64,000 nt of DNA from Holdemania massiliensis (lineage in GTDB: Bacteria > Bacillota_I > Bacilli_A > Erysipelotrichales > Erysipelotrichaceae): positions 2,232,001 through 2,296,000 of the forward strand of contig NZ_JAKNTK010000001.1 in NCBI RefSeq assembly GCF_022440805.1. The letters run 5' to 3'. The notes below the pieces were generated by a model. It did not search any database. It had not been told where the DNA came from and was given only the letters and a program-made list of their open reading frames with translations. Position numbers and translations under genes: made by a program. Below, piece by piece: positions 23,057-32,414 of the stretch. Position 1 is the stretch's first letter; every line of letters starts with the position of its first letter.

Positions 23057-23527
23057 TTACAGTTTTACAGCCAGGCGGATCTTTTCAATTTGATCCAGTT
23101 CCACCTGAGCCTTGCGGGTTACGGCTTTATCGCGATAGCTAAGGGTCAGGGTGGTTTCATTCATTTCCAGCAGATCGCCGGTGATCTCCATCATCGACTT
23201 CACTGGACTTTTTAACCGGACAAAGACATGCTTGCCCAGAGCGCCTCGGATTTCTTCCTCATTGCGCAGTTCACGCTCGGCTCCCGGTGAGCATACCTCC
23301 AGGAAGTATTCAAAGCTGATCCAATCGTCATGGGCATCCAAAGCTTCAGAAATCTTCTCTGAGACTAAAGCGCAGGTATCAATGTCCATAGATCCGTCAG
23401 CTCTCATCACTGCGATCTGAAGAATCCGGGATTTTTTCTCATTCACCCATTTCAGATCGTAAAGCTGAATGCCAAGGGAGTCCAGGACAGGCAGAATCAA
23501 CGTCTTGATGTTTTCCAACTGTTCCAT
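23057..23527 (-). CDS. rimP: Ribosome maturation factor RimP
   Basis: A 156-residue RimP, needed for 30S assembly. It has LDSLGIQLYDLKWV, ADGSMDIDTCALVSEKIS and LEVCSPGAERELR, a family hallmark. It is the first gene of the operon; the promoter at 23596-23624 leaves a leader of about 60 bases containing a stable hairpin at 23553-23574. AGGAG precedes the ATG. Confidence 0.96.
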   Translation of the reverse strand: MEQLENIKTLILPVLDSLGIQLYDLKWVNEKKSRILQIAVMRADGSMDIDTCALVSEKISEALDAHDDWISFEYFLEVCSPGAERELRNEEEIRGALGKHVFVRLKSPVKSMMEITGDLLEMNETTLTLSYRDKAVTRKAQVELDQIEKIRLAVKL

Positions 23528-23552
23528 TTTTCTCTCCTTATAACACGAATGA

Positions 23553-23574
23553 AGGAGTGGTTTTCACCACTCCT
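23553..23574 (-). promoter_or_regulatory. Hairpin in the rimP leader
   Basis: A perfect 9-bp inverted repeat with a 4-base loop lies in the untranslated leader between the promoter and the rimP ribosome binding site. No T-run follows, so it is not a standard terminator. It may stabilise the mRNA or be a control site for the nusA operon; the function is inferred only from position. Confidence 0.5.
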
Positions 23575-23595
23575 GCTGTTTCTTTATGCATCTCA

Positions 23596-23624
23596 ACTAT
23601 ACACAAAAATGGTATAAAAATCAA
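23596..23624 (-). promoter_or_regulatory. Promoter of the rimP-nusA-infB-rbfA operon
   Basis: Minus-strand TTGATT (23619-23624), 17-base spacer, TATAGT (23596-23601). Confidence 0.82.
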
Positions 23625-23654
23625 GCCTTTTCGCAAATCTGTCGGGTCTTTTTG

Positions 23655-23981
23655 TTATAGTTTGTGCTCGTCATCGACTTTCCGGCGAAATTTCAGCAGT
23701 CCTAAATACCGCAGAATCCATAAACTCCAATGCAGCCGGGCACCGACACAAAAGATGACCAAAAATACGATCACCAAGGTCTGTTCCGGCAAAAATAGTT
23801 TAAGGATCGTAAACACAGGGATGAACAGGATCAGTGCCGCCACTGGAAACAGCTGCATCAGTGAAGCCGCAAACGGATCCATTTCAATTCGGTAATGACA
23901 ATGCGGGCAGTCAAATTCGCGGACTTCCGTGAGCTGGGAAGCTGATATTTCTTCATGACAGACAGGGCATTCAATTTTCAT
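23655..23981 (-). CDS. Zinc-ribbon membrane protein of unknown function
   Basis: A 108-residue protein. The first 30 residues form a zinc ribbon with two Cys pairs (CPVC and CPHC), then two hydrophobic segments (about 42-62 and 66-84) cross the membrane, and a basic tail (LLKFRRK) ends the chain. The ribbon faces the cytoplasm by the positive-inside rule. No named family is recognised. It lies between polC and the rimP promoter on the same strand, after the polC-side hairpin, and may have its own TATAAT at 24022-24027. Confidence 0.7.
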   Translation of the reverse strand: MKIECPVCHEEISASQLTEVREFDCPHCHYRIEMDPFAASLMQLFPVAALILFIPVFTILKLFLPEQTLVIVFLVIFCVGARLHWSLWILRYLGLLKFRRKVDDEHKL

Positions 23982-24030
23982 AGCGACCGCTTCCTTTTTT
24001 ACAACGAACTTCCTAGTTCTATTATAACAG

Positions 24031-24053
24031 GAAAATCCGCCCGCAGGCGGATT
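24031..24053 (-). terminator. Terminator after polC
   Basis: An 8-bp stem (24034-24041 with 24046-24053) with a 4-base loop is followed on the minus strand by TTTT and a short mixed tail. It begins 30 bases after the polC stop; the T-run is short. Confidence 0.7.
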
Positions 24054-24083
24054 ACTTCATCAATTCACTGGAAGCTCAAGAAG

Positions 24084-27000
24084 CTAAAACAAACTCAGCT
24101 GGTTTTCTTCCTGCATGCCTTCCAGCGTTCCCAAGACCTCCAGCTTCCGCATCAGCGTCTGGGAGAGCTGCGTGCGGTTGATCAGATCTTCTTTAGATAA
24201 GAACTCGCCCTGTTTGCGGGCTTCGACAATCGACTTGGCCACGTTGGCGCCCAACCCATCGACCGTTGTAAACGGCGGGATAATCGTTTTGAGATCCTCC
24301 GGCAGCACGCGGAATTCCGTCGCCAGCGATTTATCAATATCAATATTGGAGAAACGATAACCGCGGGCGTACATTTCCAGACAGGCCTCAAACATCGAGT
24401 ACAGATCTTCATCCTTCTTGGTTACCTGCCGCTTCGTTTCCGGATTCGCTTTCATCGCCTGAATCTCATCCATCCGCCGTTTAATGGCATCCATGCCTTT
24501 GATCATCGTTTCGATTTCATAGGCATCGCAGCGCAGCGTGAAGAAAGCCACATAATACCAATAGGGATGATGCACCTTAAACCAGGCGATGCGGATGGCC
24601 ATCATAACATAGGCAACGGCATGCGCCTTCGGGAACAGATACTTGATCTTCAGGCAGCTGTCAATATACCACTGCGGCACATTGTTTTCCTTCATCATTT
24701 CAATCCATTCCGGTTTTAAGCCCTTGCCCTTACGGACGCTTTCCATGATGAAGAACGAATCTTTTTTCGGCATCCCTTTTTCAATCAGATACGTCATGAT
24801 ATCGTCACGGCAGCCGATAACGTCATGCAGCGTCAGTCCGCCGTCAATCAAATCCTTCGCGTTGTTCAGCCATACGTCGGTTCCATGCGACAGACCGGAA
24901 ATTCTTAACAGCTCAGAGAACGTGCTCGGCCGGGTCAGCTCCAGAATACCGCGCACGAATTTCGTACCGAATTCCGGCAGCCCGACTGCCCCGGTCTGTT
25001 CGCCATACACCCGTGGATCGGCTTTCAGCGCATCAACGGAATTGAAGATCGACATCGTTTCCGGATCATTCATTGGAATCGTTGTCGGATCAATCCCGGA
25101 AATATTCTGCAGTAAGCGCATCGCGGTTGGATCGACATGGCCGAGGATATCAAATTTTAACACATTATCGTGAATATCATGGAAATCGAAGTGTGTGGTC
25201 TTCCATTCTGAATCGGGGTTATTGGCCGGATACTGTACCGGGGTAAAATCATAGACGTCCATTGTGCTTGGGATGACAATGATGCCGCCAGGATGCTGAC
25301 CGGTCGTCCGCTTCACCCCTTCGCAGCCGTTGGCCAGACGCAGCCGCTGGGCCTGCCGCATATTTTCCAAGCCCATTTCCTCAGCATAGCCGCTGACATA
25401 ACCGAAAGCGGTTTTCTGAGCTACGGTGCCGATCGTACCGGCGCGGAAGACGTGATCCTCGCCGAAGACGGTCTTGGTAAAGGCATGCGCCTTATCCTGA
25501 TATTCGCCTGAAAAGTTCAAGTCGATATCCGGAACTTTATCGCCTTCAAAGCCCAGGAAGGTTTCAAAGGCAATATCATGACCATTGACGATCATTTCTG
25601 CACCGCACTTCGGACATTTCTTAGCCGGCAGGTCAAAACCGGATTTGACCGAACCATCAGTGATGAATTCTGAATGCTGGCAATCCGGACAGACATAGTG
25701 CGGAATCAGAGGATTGACCTCGGTAATTCCCGACATCGTCGCGACAAAGGAGGAGCCGACCGATCCTCGCGAGCCGACCAGATAGCCATCTTCATTGGAC
25801 TTCTTGACCAGCAGATGTGAAATATAGTAAATAACCGCGAATCCATTGCCGATAATCGAATTCAGTTCACGTTCCAGGCGCTTTTCCACGATTTCAGGCA
25901 GAATTTCGCCATAGGTTTTATGCGCGTTTTCATAACAGATTGTTTTCAGTTTTTCTTCTGAGCCCTCGATGACTGGTGTATACAGCCGATCATGCACCGG
26001 CAGGACTTTCTCAACCTGATCCGCCAGCGCATTCGGTGCTTCCACAACCATTTCATACGCCAGCTGACGATCCTGGAGCCAGTCGAACGCCTTGAGCATC
26101 TGGTTGGTCGTCAGAAAGTGCTGATCCGGCGAAATCGTGCGCATTCTTCGTTCCTTATCATAGATATACAGCGGATGACGGACACCGCCGATCCCCTGCG
26201 TCTGAATGTAAATGTCGCGCAGGATCTTTTCTTCCTGTTTGCAATAGTGCACGTCGCCGGTTGCCACCACCGGCTTGTTCAGCTTCTTTGCGGTTCGGAT
26301 AATCCGCATCAGCACCTGCTTCAGCCGTTCGGTATCCGGCAGGGAATGCGATTCCACCAACGGCCGGTAATTTTCCAGAGGCTGAATCTCAATGTAGTCA
26401 TAGAAAGCAATCGCAGCTTCCAGATCCTGTTGATTGCGGTTGGCCGCCAGCTCAAACACCTCGCCGTTATAGCAGGCAGAGCCGATCAGAAGATTTTCAC
26501 GCAGATCCTGAATGCAGCGCCGCAGAATCCGCGGTTCAGCCAGGAATTCTTCCCCGCTGCTTTTGGAATTGGCCTTGCCGAAGACCGCCAGATAATCGGT
26601 ATTCGACAACGTGACCAGCTTGAACAGATCCTTAAGTCCGGCCTGGTTTTTGGCAATCACATTGACATGCCGCTTCATAACCTTGACAAATGCCTTCTTA
26701 TCCTGAAGATTCTGCAAATCCGCCACAGTTTTCGCGCCGCGGTCTTTGCATTCCTTGATCATCAGCATGAACACGCTGGACAAGACATCAGCATCATAGT
26801 CGGCACGGTGCGCGACTTCCTCATCATAGGTAATCCGGTAATGCCGAGCGATGTTGCCTAAGCGATAGCTGCGCCGGTCAGAATGCAGCGCCCGCGCCAG
26901 ATCCAGCGTATCAACAACAGGATTGGTCAGCGGCGCCATGCCGATCCGTTTGAGTTCTTCATTGAGGAAATTGTAGTCAAAGGTCGCGTTATGCGCAACC

Positions 27001-28439
27001 AGCACTTTGTCGCCGATAAAATCGACCAGCTCCCGTGCCACTTCGGCAAACGATTTCGCGTTGGCTACGTCTTCATTGGTAATGTTGGTCTTTTCTGAGA
27101 TAAAGGCATTGATCGGCACCGGCGGTTTGACGAACAGCTGTTTGGTTTCTTTAATCTCACCGCGTTCGATGACGACCGCACCGAATTCGATAATGTGATC
27201 AAAACTGCAGGACAAACCTGTGGTTTCCAAGTCATAGACGACATACGCCGTATCGCTCAGTGAATCCTCGCGGGGATTGCGGACAATCGTCAAGAACTCA
27301 TCGACCATGTTCATCTCAACGCCATAGAGGATTTTAAATTCGCGTTCCTTATCGCCTTTCAAAAGCCTTGCCGCACAGCTTTGCGCTTTCGGGAAAGCCT
27401 GACAGGCCATATGATCCGTGATCGCAATCGCACGATGTCCCCACTTAAACGCCTGCGTAACTAGTTCTTCGACTTCGCAGACGCCGTCCATTTCTGATTT
27501 GTTGGTATGGCAATGCAGCTCTACCCGCTTCACCTCAGCGGTATCCTGCTCCGCTTCCTTCTTCTCCATTTTGACGATATCGTCAGGAAAGAAAACCAGC
27601 TCCTTGGAAAAAGAATCGTAGCGGACCGATCCATAGACCCGGACAAGGTCCCCAACACTCACTTCGTTGAGTTTCTCCTTGGGACAACGGGCGCTCTCGA
27701 ACCGCTTGCAGGTAATCGCATCGTCATTATCCTTAACATACAGTGTCTGAATTTCGTTGCCAGTCTTCTTGATCGTAATCGAATCCTTTTCAAAGATCGT
27801 TCCGACAAACTGAACATTTTGAATTTCATCGGTCATTTCTTTTAAGGTGAGCACCGGATAATCTTCCATTTTGGTGCGGCGCGAACGGTATTTGGGCTTA
27901 TCCTGCGAAACCGAAGGATTCGACTGCGGCTTCGGTGCTTCTTTCGGCATTTTGACCTCAATTTGCGTAAAGCTGGCAGTACGGCAGGAAAACTCAAAAT
28001 CATAGGTGATGCCGACGTTCTGCATAAAGTGATCGAGTTCTTCCCGACAGGACTGAGCCTGCTGCTTCAGCGCTTCATCGGTAAACAGGCAATCCACGAT
28101 CCGATCCTTCACGGTCGGAATCGCATCCTTCAGAACATGTCCATAGCGGGAATGCTCGCTGTAAAACTTACAGTATTTCAGCATTTCACCGGAATCCAGA
28201 TCGCAGACATCCGCGCTGATCCGCAGCTCAACCGGGCAGCCGATCAACTGAACCAGTCCATGATTAAAACACAGCAGCTGTTCCAGCGGCAGCGTCTTCG
28301 GCAGCTGCATGTCCAACACGACTTTCTTTTTCGCCGTAATAAATTTACAATGTGTTATTTTTCCCTGTTCAAAATAAGTATTGTCCAAGCCTTCAATTCG
28401 GGCTTTGCTTAGCGTTTCTTTTAATTCAATTGTTCCCAT
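24084..28439 (-). CDS. polC: DNA polymerase III alpha subunit, PolC type
   Basis: A 1451-residue PolC, the replicative polymerase of low-GC Gram-positives. In order: an N-terminal domain and OB fold (about 210-300), a PHP domain beginning VELHCHTNKSEMDG split by an inserted DEDD 3'-5' exonuclease (YDLETTGLSCSFDHIIEFG, HNATFDYNFL), a Cys4 zinc motif (CPDC and CPKC near 935-970), the polymerase active-site PDIDLNFSG, and a C-terminal helix-hairpin-helix region. All catalytic parts are intact. It is transcribed alone, with a weak extended -10 (TGTTAGAAT) upstream and a terminator downstream. Confidence 0.98.
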   Translation of the reverse strand: MGTIELKETLSKARIEGLDNTYFEQGKITHCKFITAKKKVVLDMQLPKTLPLEQLLCFNHGLVQLIGCPVELRISADVCDLDSGEMLKYCKFYSEHSRYGHVLKDAIPTVKDRIVDCLFTDEALKQQAQSCREELDHFMQNVGITYDFEFSCRTASFTQIEVKMPKEAPKPQSNPSVSQDKPKYRSRRTKMEDYPVLTLKEMTDEIQNVQFVGTIFEKDSITIKKTGNEIQTLYVKDNDDAITCKRFESARCPKEKLNEVSVGDLVRVYGSVRYDSFSKELVFFPDDIVKMEKKEAEQDTAEVKRVELHCHTNKSEMDGVCEVEELVTQAFKWGHRAIAITDHMACQAFPKAQSCAARLLKGDKEREFKILYGVEMNMVDEFLTIVRNPREDSLSDTAYVVYDLETTGLSCSFDHIIEFGAVVIERGEIKETKQLFVKPPVPINAFISEKTNITNEDVANAKSFAEVARELVDFIGDKVLVAHNATFDYNFLNEELKRIGMAPLTNPVVDTLDLARALHSDRRSYRLGNIARHYRITYDEEVAHRADYDADVLSSVFMLMIKECKDRGAKTVADLQNLQDKKAFVKVMKRHVNVIAKNQAGLKDLFKLVTLSNTDYLAVFGKANSKSSGEEFLAEPRILRRCIQDLRENLLIGSACYNGEVFELAANRNQQDLEAAIAFYDYIEIQPLENYRPLVESHSLPDTERLKQVLMRIIRTAKKLNKPVVATGDVHYCKQEEKILRDIYIQTQGIGGVRHPLYIYDKERRMRTISPDQHFLTTNQMLKAFDWLQDRQLAYEMVVEAPNALADQVEKVLPVHDRLYTPVIEGSEEKLKTICYENAHKTYGEILPEIVEKRLERELNSIIGNGFAVIYYISHLLVKKSNEDGYLVGSRGSVGSSFVATMSGITEVNPLIPHYVCPDCQHSEFITDGSVKSGFDLPAKKCPKCGAEMIVNGHDIAFETFLGFEGDKVPDIDLNFSGEYQDKAHAFTKTVFGEDHVFRAGTIGTVAQKTAFGYVSGYAEEMGLENMRQAQRLRLANGCEGVKRTTGQHPGGIIVIPSTMDVYDFTPVQYPANNPDSEWKTTHFDFHDIHDNVLKFDILGHVDPTAMRLLQNISGIDPTTIPMNDPETMSIFNSVDALKADPRVYGEQTGAVGLPEFGTKFVRGILELTRPSTFSELLRISGLSHGTDVWLNNAKDLIDGGLTLHDVIGCRDDIMTYLIEKGMPKKDSFFIMESVRKGKGLKPEWIEMMKENNVPQWYIDSCLKIKYLFPKAHAVAYVMMAIRIAWFKVHHPYWYYVAFFTLRCDAYEIETMIKGMDAIKRRMDEIQAMKANPETKRQVTKKDEDLYSMFEACLEMYARGYRFSNIDIDKSLATEFRVLPEDLKTIIPPFTTVDGLGANVAKSIVEARKQGEFLSKEDLINRTQLSQTLMRKLEVLGTLEGMQEENQLSLF

Positions 28440-28620
28440 CAGCGCATCTCCATCCTGTTCCTGGGTATCATTCTAACATTTTTCACCCTGAAATAGAATT
28501 GAAAATATCTTTCATCCTTGTCACACGAAATGAAAATCCATTTCGTTCACTCCCAACTGTTTATTTCTTTTACCGTTTCTGCACTTCAATACAACTGAAC
28601 AGTATCATCATCGGTCATAA

Positions 28621-28647
28621 CAAAAATCGACTTCCGCAGAAGCCGAT
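28621..28647 (-). terminator. Terminator of the PTS operon
   Basis: A 9-bp stem (28626-28634 with 28639-28647, one G-U pair) with a TGCG-type 4-base loop is followed by T5 on the minus strand, 29 bases after the IIC stop. Confidence 0.85.
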
Positions 28648-28675
28648 CTTTGATTAAAATTAGAATACGTACAGA

Positions 28676-29935
28676 CTAGAAAATTCCACCTAATAATGAA
28701 GCTATTGCTTTTGCCAACATGCCAAACAGCGAGAAATCATTACCGGCATTGATCAGCATCCAGTTGGCAATCGTATGTGAATACGCCAATGCGGAAAAAC
28801 CAACCATGACAACCATGACGGCTGCCGCAACAAACGTGCCGATCACCGCACCGCGCAATCCACCCTGGCCTTCACCCAAGATCGCTGCTGTACCGCATTC
28901 AAAGAAAGAAGTAATGACAAGCGGAACAAGCATAATTCCGAAAACCTGAGTCGCATTGCAGATCAGAATCAAAACCGTTGAGGTAATCATTGCGACAACA
29001 AATCCAATCAGTACAGCATTAGGCTTATACGTGAAAAGCATTGGGCAATCGTAAGCCGGGATGGCATTCGGTACAACCTTTTCTGAGATACCTTTGAAGG
29101 CTGGTACAATCTGACTGATTAACATCCGCACGCCCTGCAGCAGCAGAATCAAGCCAGCGCCATAATTTAAACCTTGGGCAATCGCCACAACCACGATATT
29201 TTCCCCTTCACCCAACATCGTCGGAATCGTTAAGCCAACGATTACAAACATAACAAAGATAACCAAGCAGCCGGTAATCGAAATTTCACTGAAGAAAGAC
29301 AAGGCCTTTGGAATTTTGATATCCTCGGTTGATTTTTCTTTGTTGCCGACTTTAGATGCAACAAATCCTGAAATTAAGCCGAGATATCCGGTTGGATGTC
29401 CCAGCAGAAAGCTGTCATCCTTAGTGACCGCAAACGTATATTTCTTGAGTGCCCACGGCATTAAAGACCAATATAATGCTGAGCAGATCGCTGCAAACAG
29501 GATCAATGGCATCCCCCGCAGACCCCCTTCAACACCAGCAGCGACGAAGATAAACGGGAACCACCACAACATATGTCCAGTTAAAAAGATTGTTTTTACC
29601 GGTGTAAACCGGGCAATCAGCAGATGCAGGATCATGCCGACAAACATCGCCATGCCGATATCCCCGCCAAACGATGCCGTAAACGTTGCATCATTTAGCC
29701 CTTCAACCACCACTCCATTCAAAGACTGAAAAGCCGTATTGATCGGAAGAATGGATTGAACCAGCATTGATACACCGGTATTGAGAATAACCATACCAAA
29801 GGCTGTCATCAGCGCGCCTTTTACAATTGTACCAAACGGCTTTTTTTGAAGCGCCAGGCCCAAAGCCGCGATCAACCCCAAAAGCACTGGCGGATTGCGG
29901 AAAATGCTGTTAATGATAAAATTCATCAGTTCCAT
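28676..29935 (-). CDS. PTS system ascorbate-type (SgaT/UlaA) permease, EIIC
   Basis: A 419-residue polytopic membrane protein of the UlaA/SgaT family. It opens with FIINSIFRNPPVLLGLIAALG, repeats KPFGTIVKGALMTAFGMVILN, and has about ten hydrophobic segments with the conserved inverted repeat architecture. It would import a sugar, ascorbate or a related compound, with phosphorylation by its EIIB. It is somewhat shorter than E. coli UlaA (465). It is last of the regulator-EIIB-EIIC operon, 21 bases after EIIB. No ascorbate catabolic genes lie nearby, so the real substrate is open. Confidence 0.9.
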   Translation of the reverse strand: MELMNFIINSIFRNPPVLLGLIAALGLALQKKPFGTIVKGALMTAFGMVILNTGVSMLVQSILPINTAFQSLNGVVVEGLNDATFTASFGGDIGMAMFVGMILHLLIARFTPVKTIFLTGHMLWWFPFIFVAAGVEGGLRGMPLILFAAICSALYWSLMPWALKKYTFAVTKDDSFLLGHPTGYLGLISGFVASKVGNKEKSTEDIKIPKALSFFSEISITGCLVIFVMFVIVGLTIPTMLGEGENIVVVAIAQGLNYGAGLILLLQGVRMLISQIVPAFKGISEKVVPNAIPAYDCPMLFTYKPNAVLIGFVVAMITSTVLILICNATQVFGIMLVPLVITSFFECGTAAILGEGQGGLRGAVIGTFVAAAVMVVMVGFSALAYSHTIANWMLINAGNDFSLFGMLAKAIASLLGGIF

Positions 29936-29955
29936 TTTATAAGCCCCCTTTCAGC

Positions 29956-30234
29956 TTACTTTCTCTGATTTAGAAACTGTTTCACCTGTGTTTCCACTTC
30001 TGCTAAATCCATATAGCGGCTGACAGCATAGACGGGAACAGAAACGCTTTGAGATAATTCTGGCTGCAGCTGCGGACTTGTAAAAATGGCATCACAGTCA
30101 ACACTGTGCGCAGAGGTCAGATCTGTATTTTCGACTTCCGCATCAAGGCCCAATTTATCTGCCACTTTTTGCAAACTCATTGCCAAAATCAAACTGGATC
30201 CTACCCCAAAGCCACATACAGCAACAAATTTCAT
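29956..30234 (-). CDS. PTS system EIIB component, SgaB/UlaB type
   Basis: A 92-residue EIIB that carries phosphate from EIIA to the substrate. Phospho-accepting Cys7 lies in VAVCGFGVGSS, the loop typical of the lactose/ascorbate type. The ATG at 30232-30234 has AGGAGG 9 bases upstream; a longer in-frame start seven codons earlier is not needed. It lies between the regulator-EIIA fusion and EIIC, completing a functional A-B-C set. Confidence 0.92.
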   Translation of the reverse strand: MKFVAVCGFGVGSSLILAMSLQKVADKLGLDAEVENTDLTSAHSVDCDAIFTSPQLQPELSQSVSVPVYAVSRYMDLAEVETQVKQFLNQRK

Positions 30235-30262
30235 GTTTTTCACCTCCTTTTTCAAGCTTTAT

Positions 30263-32182
30263 CTAAGATTGATCCTGCTGGATCAATCGCAAGATCTCTT
30301 CAGCACTGCCCTGACATAATTTTTCAATATTAGCCTGATCATACAGAATCTCTGTCAGTTCAGCCAGCGCCCGGATATGCGAAGTGCTGTCTACCGTGGC
30401 TAAAACCGCAAACAGATTGACGGGTTTACCTAACAAATCCACAGCTTTCTTCACACTGAGGATCGCCATTCCCAACCGATGCACATGCTTCGCACCACTG
30501 GCATGCGGCAAAGCAAACCGATCAGCCAAGACAATATAAGGGCCATATTTTTCAATTGAAGCGATCATTTCCTGAATATACTGCGGATCAACAGATCCAT
30601 CTTCCACTAAGGGTAAAGCTGCCTCAGCGATCGCCGTCTGCCAGCTGTCAACATGATCCAAAACGCGGATCTTATTCGATGTGATCAGTTCCTTAAGCAT
30701 AGGATTTTTCTTTACCTCCTTTTGTTTATAGAGTAATGTTTCTAATTCCCGGATCAATGCTGCCCGGTTGTGAATCTTGCAATATTTTTCGATCACCTGG
30801 ATTAACGACTGAATCGCCGGCCTGTTTTCCGGCATCACAATCCCAATGCATTTTTCCATTAACAAACAGACATCCTGACGATTCAGCAGCGGATTAACCT
30901 GAAGCAGTTTTCCATCCAATCCTTCAAGCGGCATTGTTGAAACAATATAATCCACCTCAGCCGTAAGCTGAGATAACTTTTGCAGCGAAACAATATCAAC
31001 AATATCAATGAGCGGAATGTTTTGTTCAATCTGGATCTGCAACATCTGTGAAACCATTAACCCCTGAGGACACACCAACACAATCCGATTGCGCAGCCGC
31101 CGATGTTTTTCCTGACTGTGCAGGACACCGCCGAAATACGCTGTAAGAAAGGCTATTTCTTCTTCACGGATACCCTTGAACTCAGGGAAAATCTGTTCAT
31201 CCTCCAAAATTGCCCGGATCATGGTAAACAGCTCAAAATAACGTAGTTTTATTTCCTCCAGACAGAAATTGCGGATCGGAAACTGAAATTGTATCCGATA
31301 ATAGGAAGCAAGCAGATGTTGTTTAATACTGCGGCGAATCGCTTCGCGATCTTCAATGACGACGGCCATGCGGGTTTCAAAACAGGTAATCAGCCGCATC
31401 ACCCCCTGATCTATAATCGTTAATTTGTCATTCGCTTTTAACGTTGTCAAAGAACTGATAAAAGCGGTCAGATAAGCAGCTTCCCAAGGATCAGTGATTT
31501 TCAGATCTTCAGCCACTGAATTCCGATAGGCAAACTCCTTTGTTTCCTGTGTCCAATTTCTTTGAATTCGTTTACCCTGAACACTCCGCAAGCGCACAAA
31601 TCGCAGCATTGCCGAAAGCATTGCTAATGAATAATCGGCTAAGCCCAGCTGATTTTTCTGATTAAACGTGAGAATCTCACCGCTGATTCGATTAATCAAG
31701 TTGTTATCGTTATACAGGCAATAGATAAAACGGTCACGAATCTGATTTTCATTGCCGTCAATTTGATAACGTTGTCCATCATAGCGCAGTTCAATTTTCT
31801 GACTTTGCAGCTGTAGACGTAGTTCACTCATAAAATGGGTCATCGTTGCATGACTGATCTGAAGCTTTTGTTCCATTTGTTCCAGCCGTGGAAAATCCTC
31901 ATTCAAAATTTTATAGAGTATGAATTCCAGTTTTTCCTGACTTTCAGAAAAATCTTGCGTTTGATCAGCAATGACTTGGCGAATCCGCTGAAGATCACCT
32001 ACAAGCACAAGCTGACCTTTTACTTTCTTTAATTGAGCACAATTGCGAAGCAGATAGTTAATCTCTTCGATATCGTAATAGAGTGTACGCTTGGAAACAC
32101 CGAGTTGTTTTACCACGGTATCAAAGGAAAGTCCCGGGGACTGCAGAATCCTGTGGATAAGTTCACTTTGTCTTTTCTTCAT
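30263..32182 (-). CDS. BglG/MtlR-type PRD transcription regulator fused to PTS EIIA
   Basis: A 639-residue regulator. The N-terminal helix-turn-helix has LSFDTVVKQLGVSKRTLYYDIEE (about 18-40, split here as the LGVSKRTLYYDI core), then two PRD modules (about 180-400), an EIIB-like stretch (VCPQGLMVSQML, about 365-380), and a C-terminal EIIA domain with the phospho-His in ALPHASGAKH near residue 557. Such proteins activate their own PTS operon according to phosphorylation state, and here the EIIA domain also probably serves transport. It is the first gene of the operon; direct repeats and a TATAAT lie just upstream. Confidence 0.9.
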   Translation of the reverse strand: MKKRQSELIHRILQSPGLSFDTVVKQLGVSKRTLYYDIEEINYLLRNCAQLKKVKGQLVLVGDLQRIRQVIADQTQDFSESQEKLEFILYKILNEDFPRLEQMEQKLQISHATMTHFMSELRLQLQSQKIELRYDGQRYQIDGNENQIRDRFIYCLYNDNNLINRISGEILTFNQKNQLGLADYSLAMLSAMLRFVRLRSVQGKRIQRNWTQETKEFAYRNSVAEDLKITDPWEAAYLTAFISSLTTLKANDKLTIIDQGVMRLITCFETRMAVVIEDREAIRRSIKQHLLASYYRIQFQFPIRNFCLEEIKLRYFELFTMIRAILEDEQIFPEFKGIREEEIAFLTAYFGGVLHSQEKHRRLRNRIVLVCPQGLMVSQMLQIQIEQNIPLIDIVDIVSLQKLSQLTAEVDYIVSTMPLEGLDGKLLQVNPLLNRQDVCLLMEKCIGIVMPENRPAIQSLIQVIEKYCKIHNRAALIRELETLLYKQKEVKKNPMLKELITSNKIRVLDHVDSWQTAIAEAALPLVEDGSVDPQYIQEMIASIEKYGPYIVLADRFALPHASGAKHVHRLGMAILSVKKAVDLLGKPVNLFAVLATVDSTSHIRALAELTEILYDQANIEKLCQGSAEEILRLIQQDQS

Positions 32183-32213
32183 GACTTCTCCTCTCTTTGA
32201 TTATTTCTTATTT

Positions 32214-32265
32214 ATTATAACGAGACAAGGCTGGCTTCTTGCACAATCAAAAAAATGTTTGCACA
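32214..32265 (-). promoter_or_regulatory. Promoter with direct-repeat operator of the PTS operon
   Basis: On the minus strand TATAAT (32214-32219) lacks a standard -35. Instead two TGTGCAA repeats lie at 32239-32245 and 32259-32265, exactly 20 bases (two helical turns) apart, where an activator would sit. They are a plausible site for the PRD regulator encoded next door. Confidence 0.6.
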
Positions 32266-32371
32266 GATAAATAATAATCGATTCTCTCATTGACATCCTA
32301 ACTTAAATTTAAAGGTATGATGATTATAATTTTTATTTTTAGTTGTATCATAACCCTCTTTTTATCCAAAG

Positions 32372-32393
32372 AAAAAGGGCGGAATAGCCGCCC
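32372..32393 (-). terminator. Terminator after the repeat protein
   Basis: A 6-bp all-GC stem (32377-32382 with 32388-32393) and a 5-base loop are followed by T5 on the minus strand, about 20 bases after the stop of the Asn/Gln-rich repeat protein. Confidence 0.82.
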
Positions 32394-32414
32394 CTTCGAC
32401 GAAAAGATGAAAAT

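Noticed and set aside
25992..26861. Plus-strand frame of 289 codons opposite polC
   Set aside because: Antisense to the PolC exonuclease/PHP region; GC-rich third positions create long empty frames. No domain seen.
32287..32330. Plus-strand TTGACA with TATGAT/TATAAT
   Set aside because: The spacer is 20 bases or more and no plus-strand gene follows, only the terminator and the 3' end of the minus-strand repeat-protein gene.
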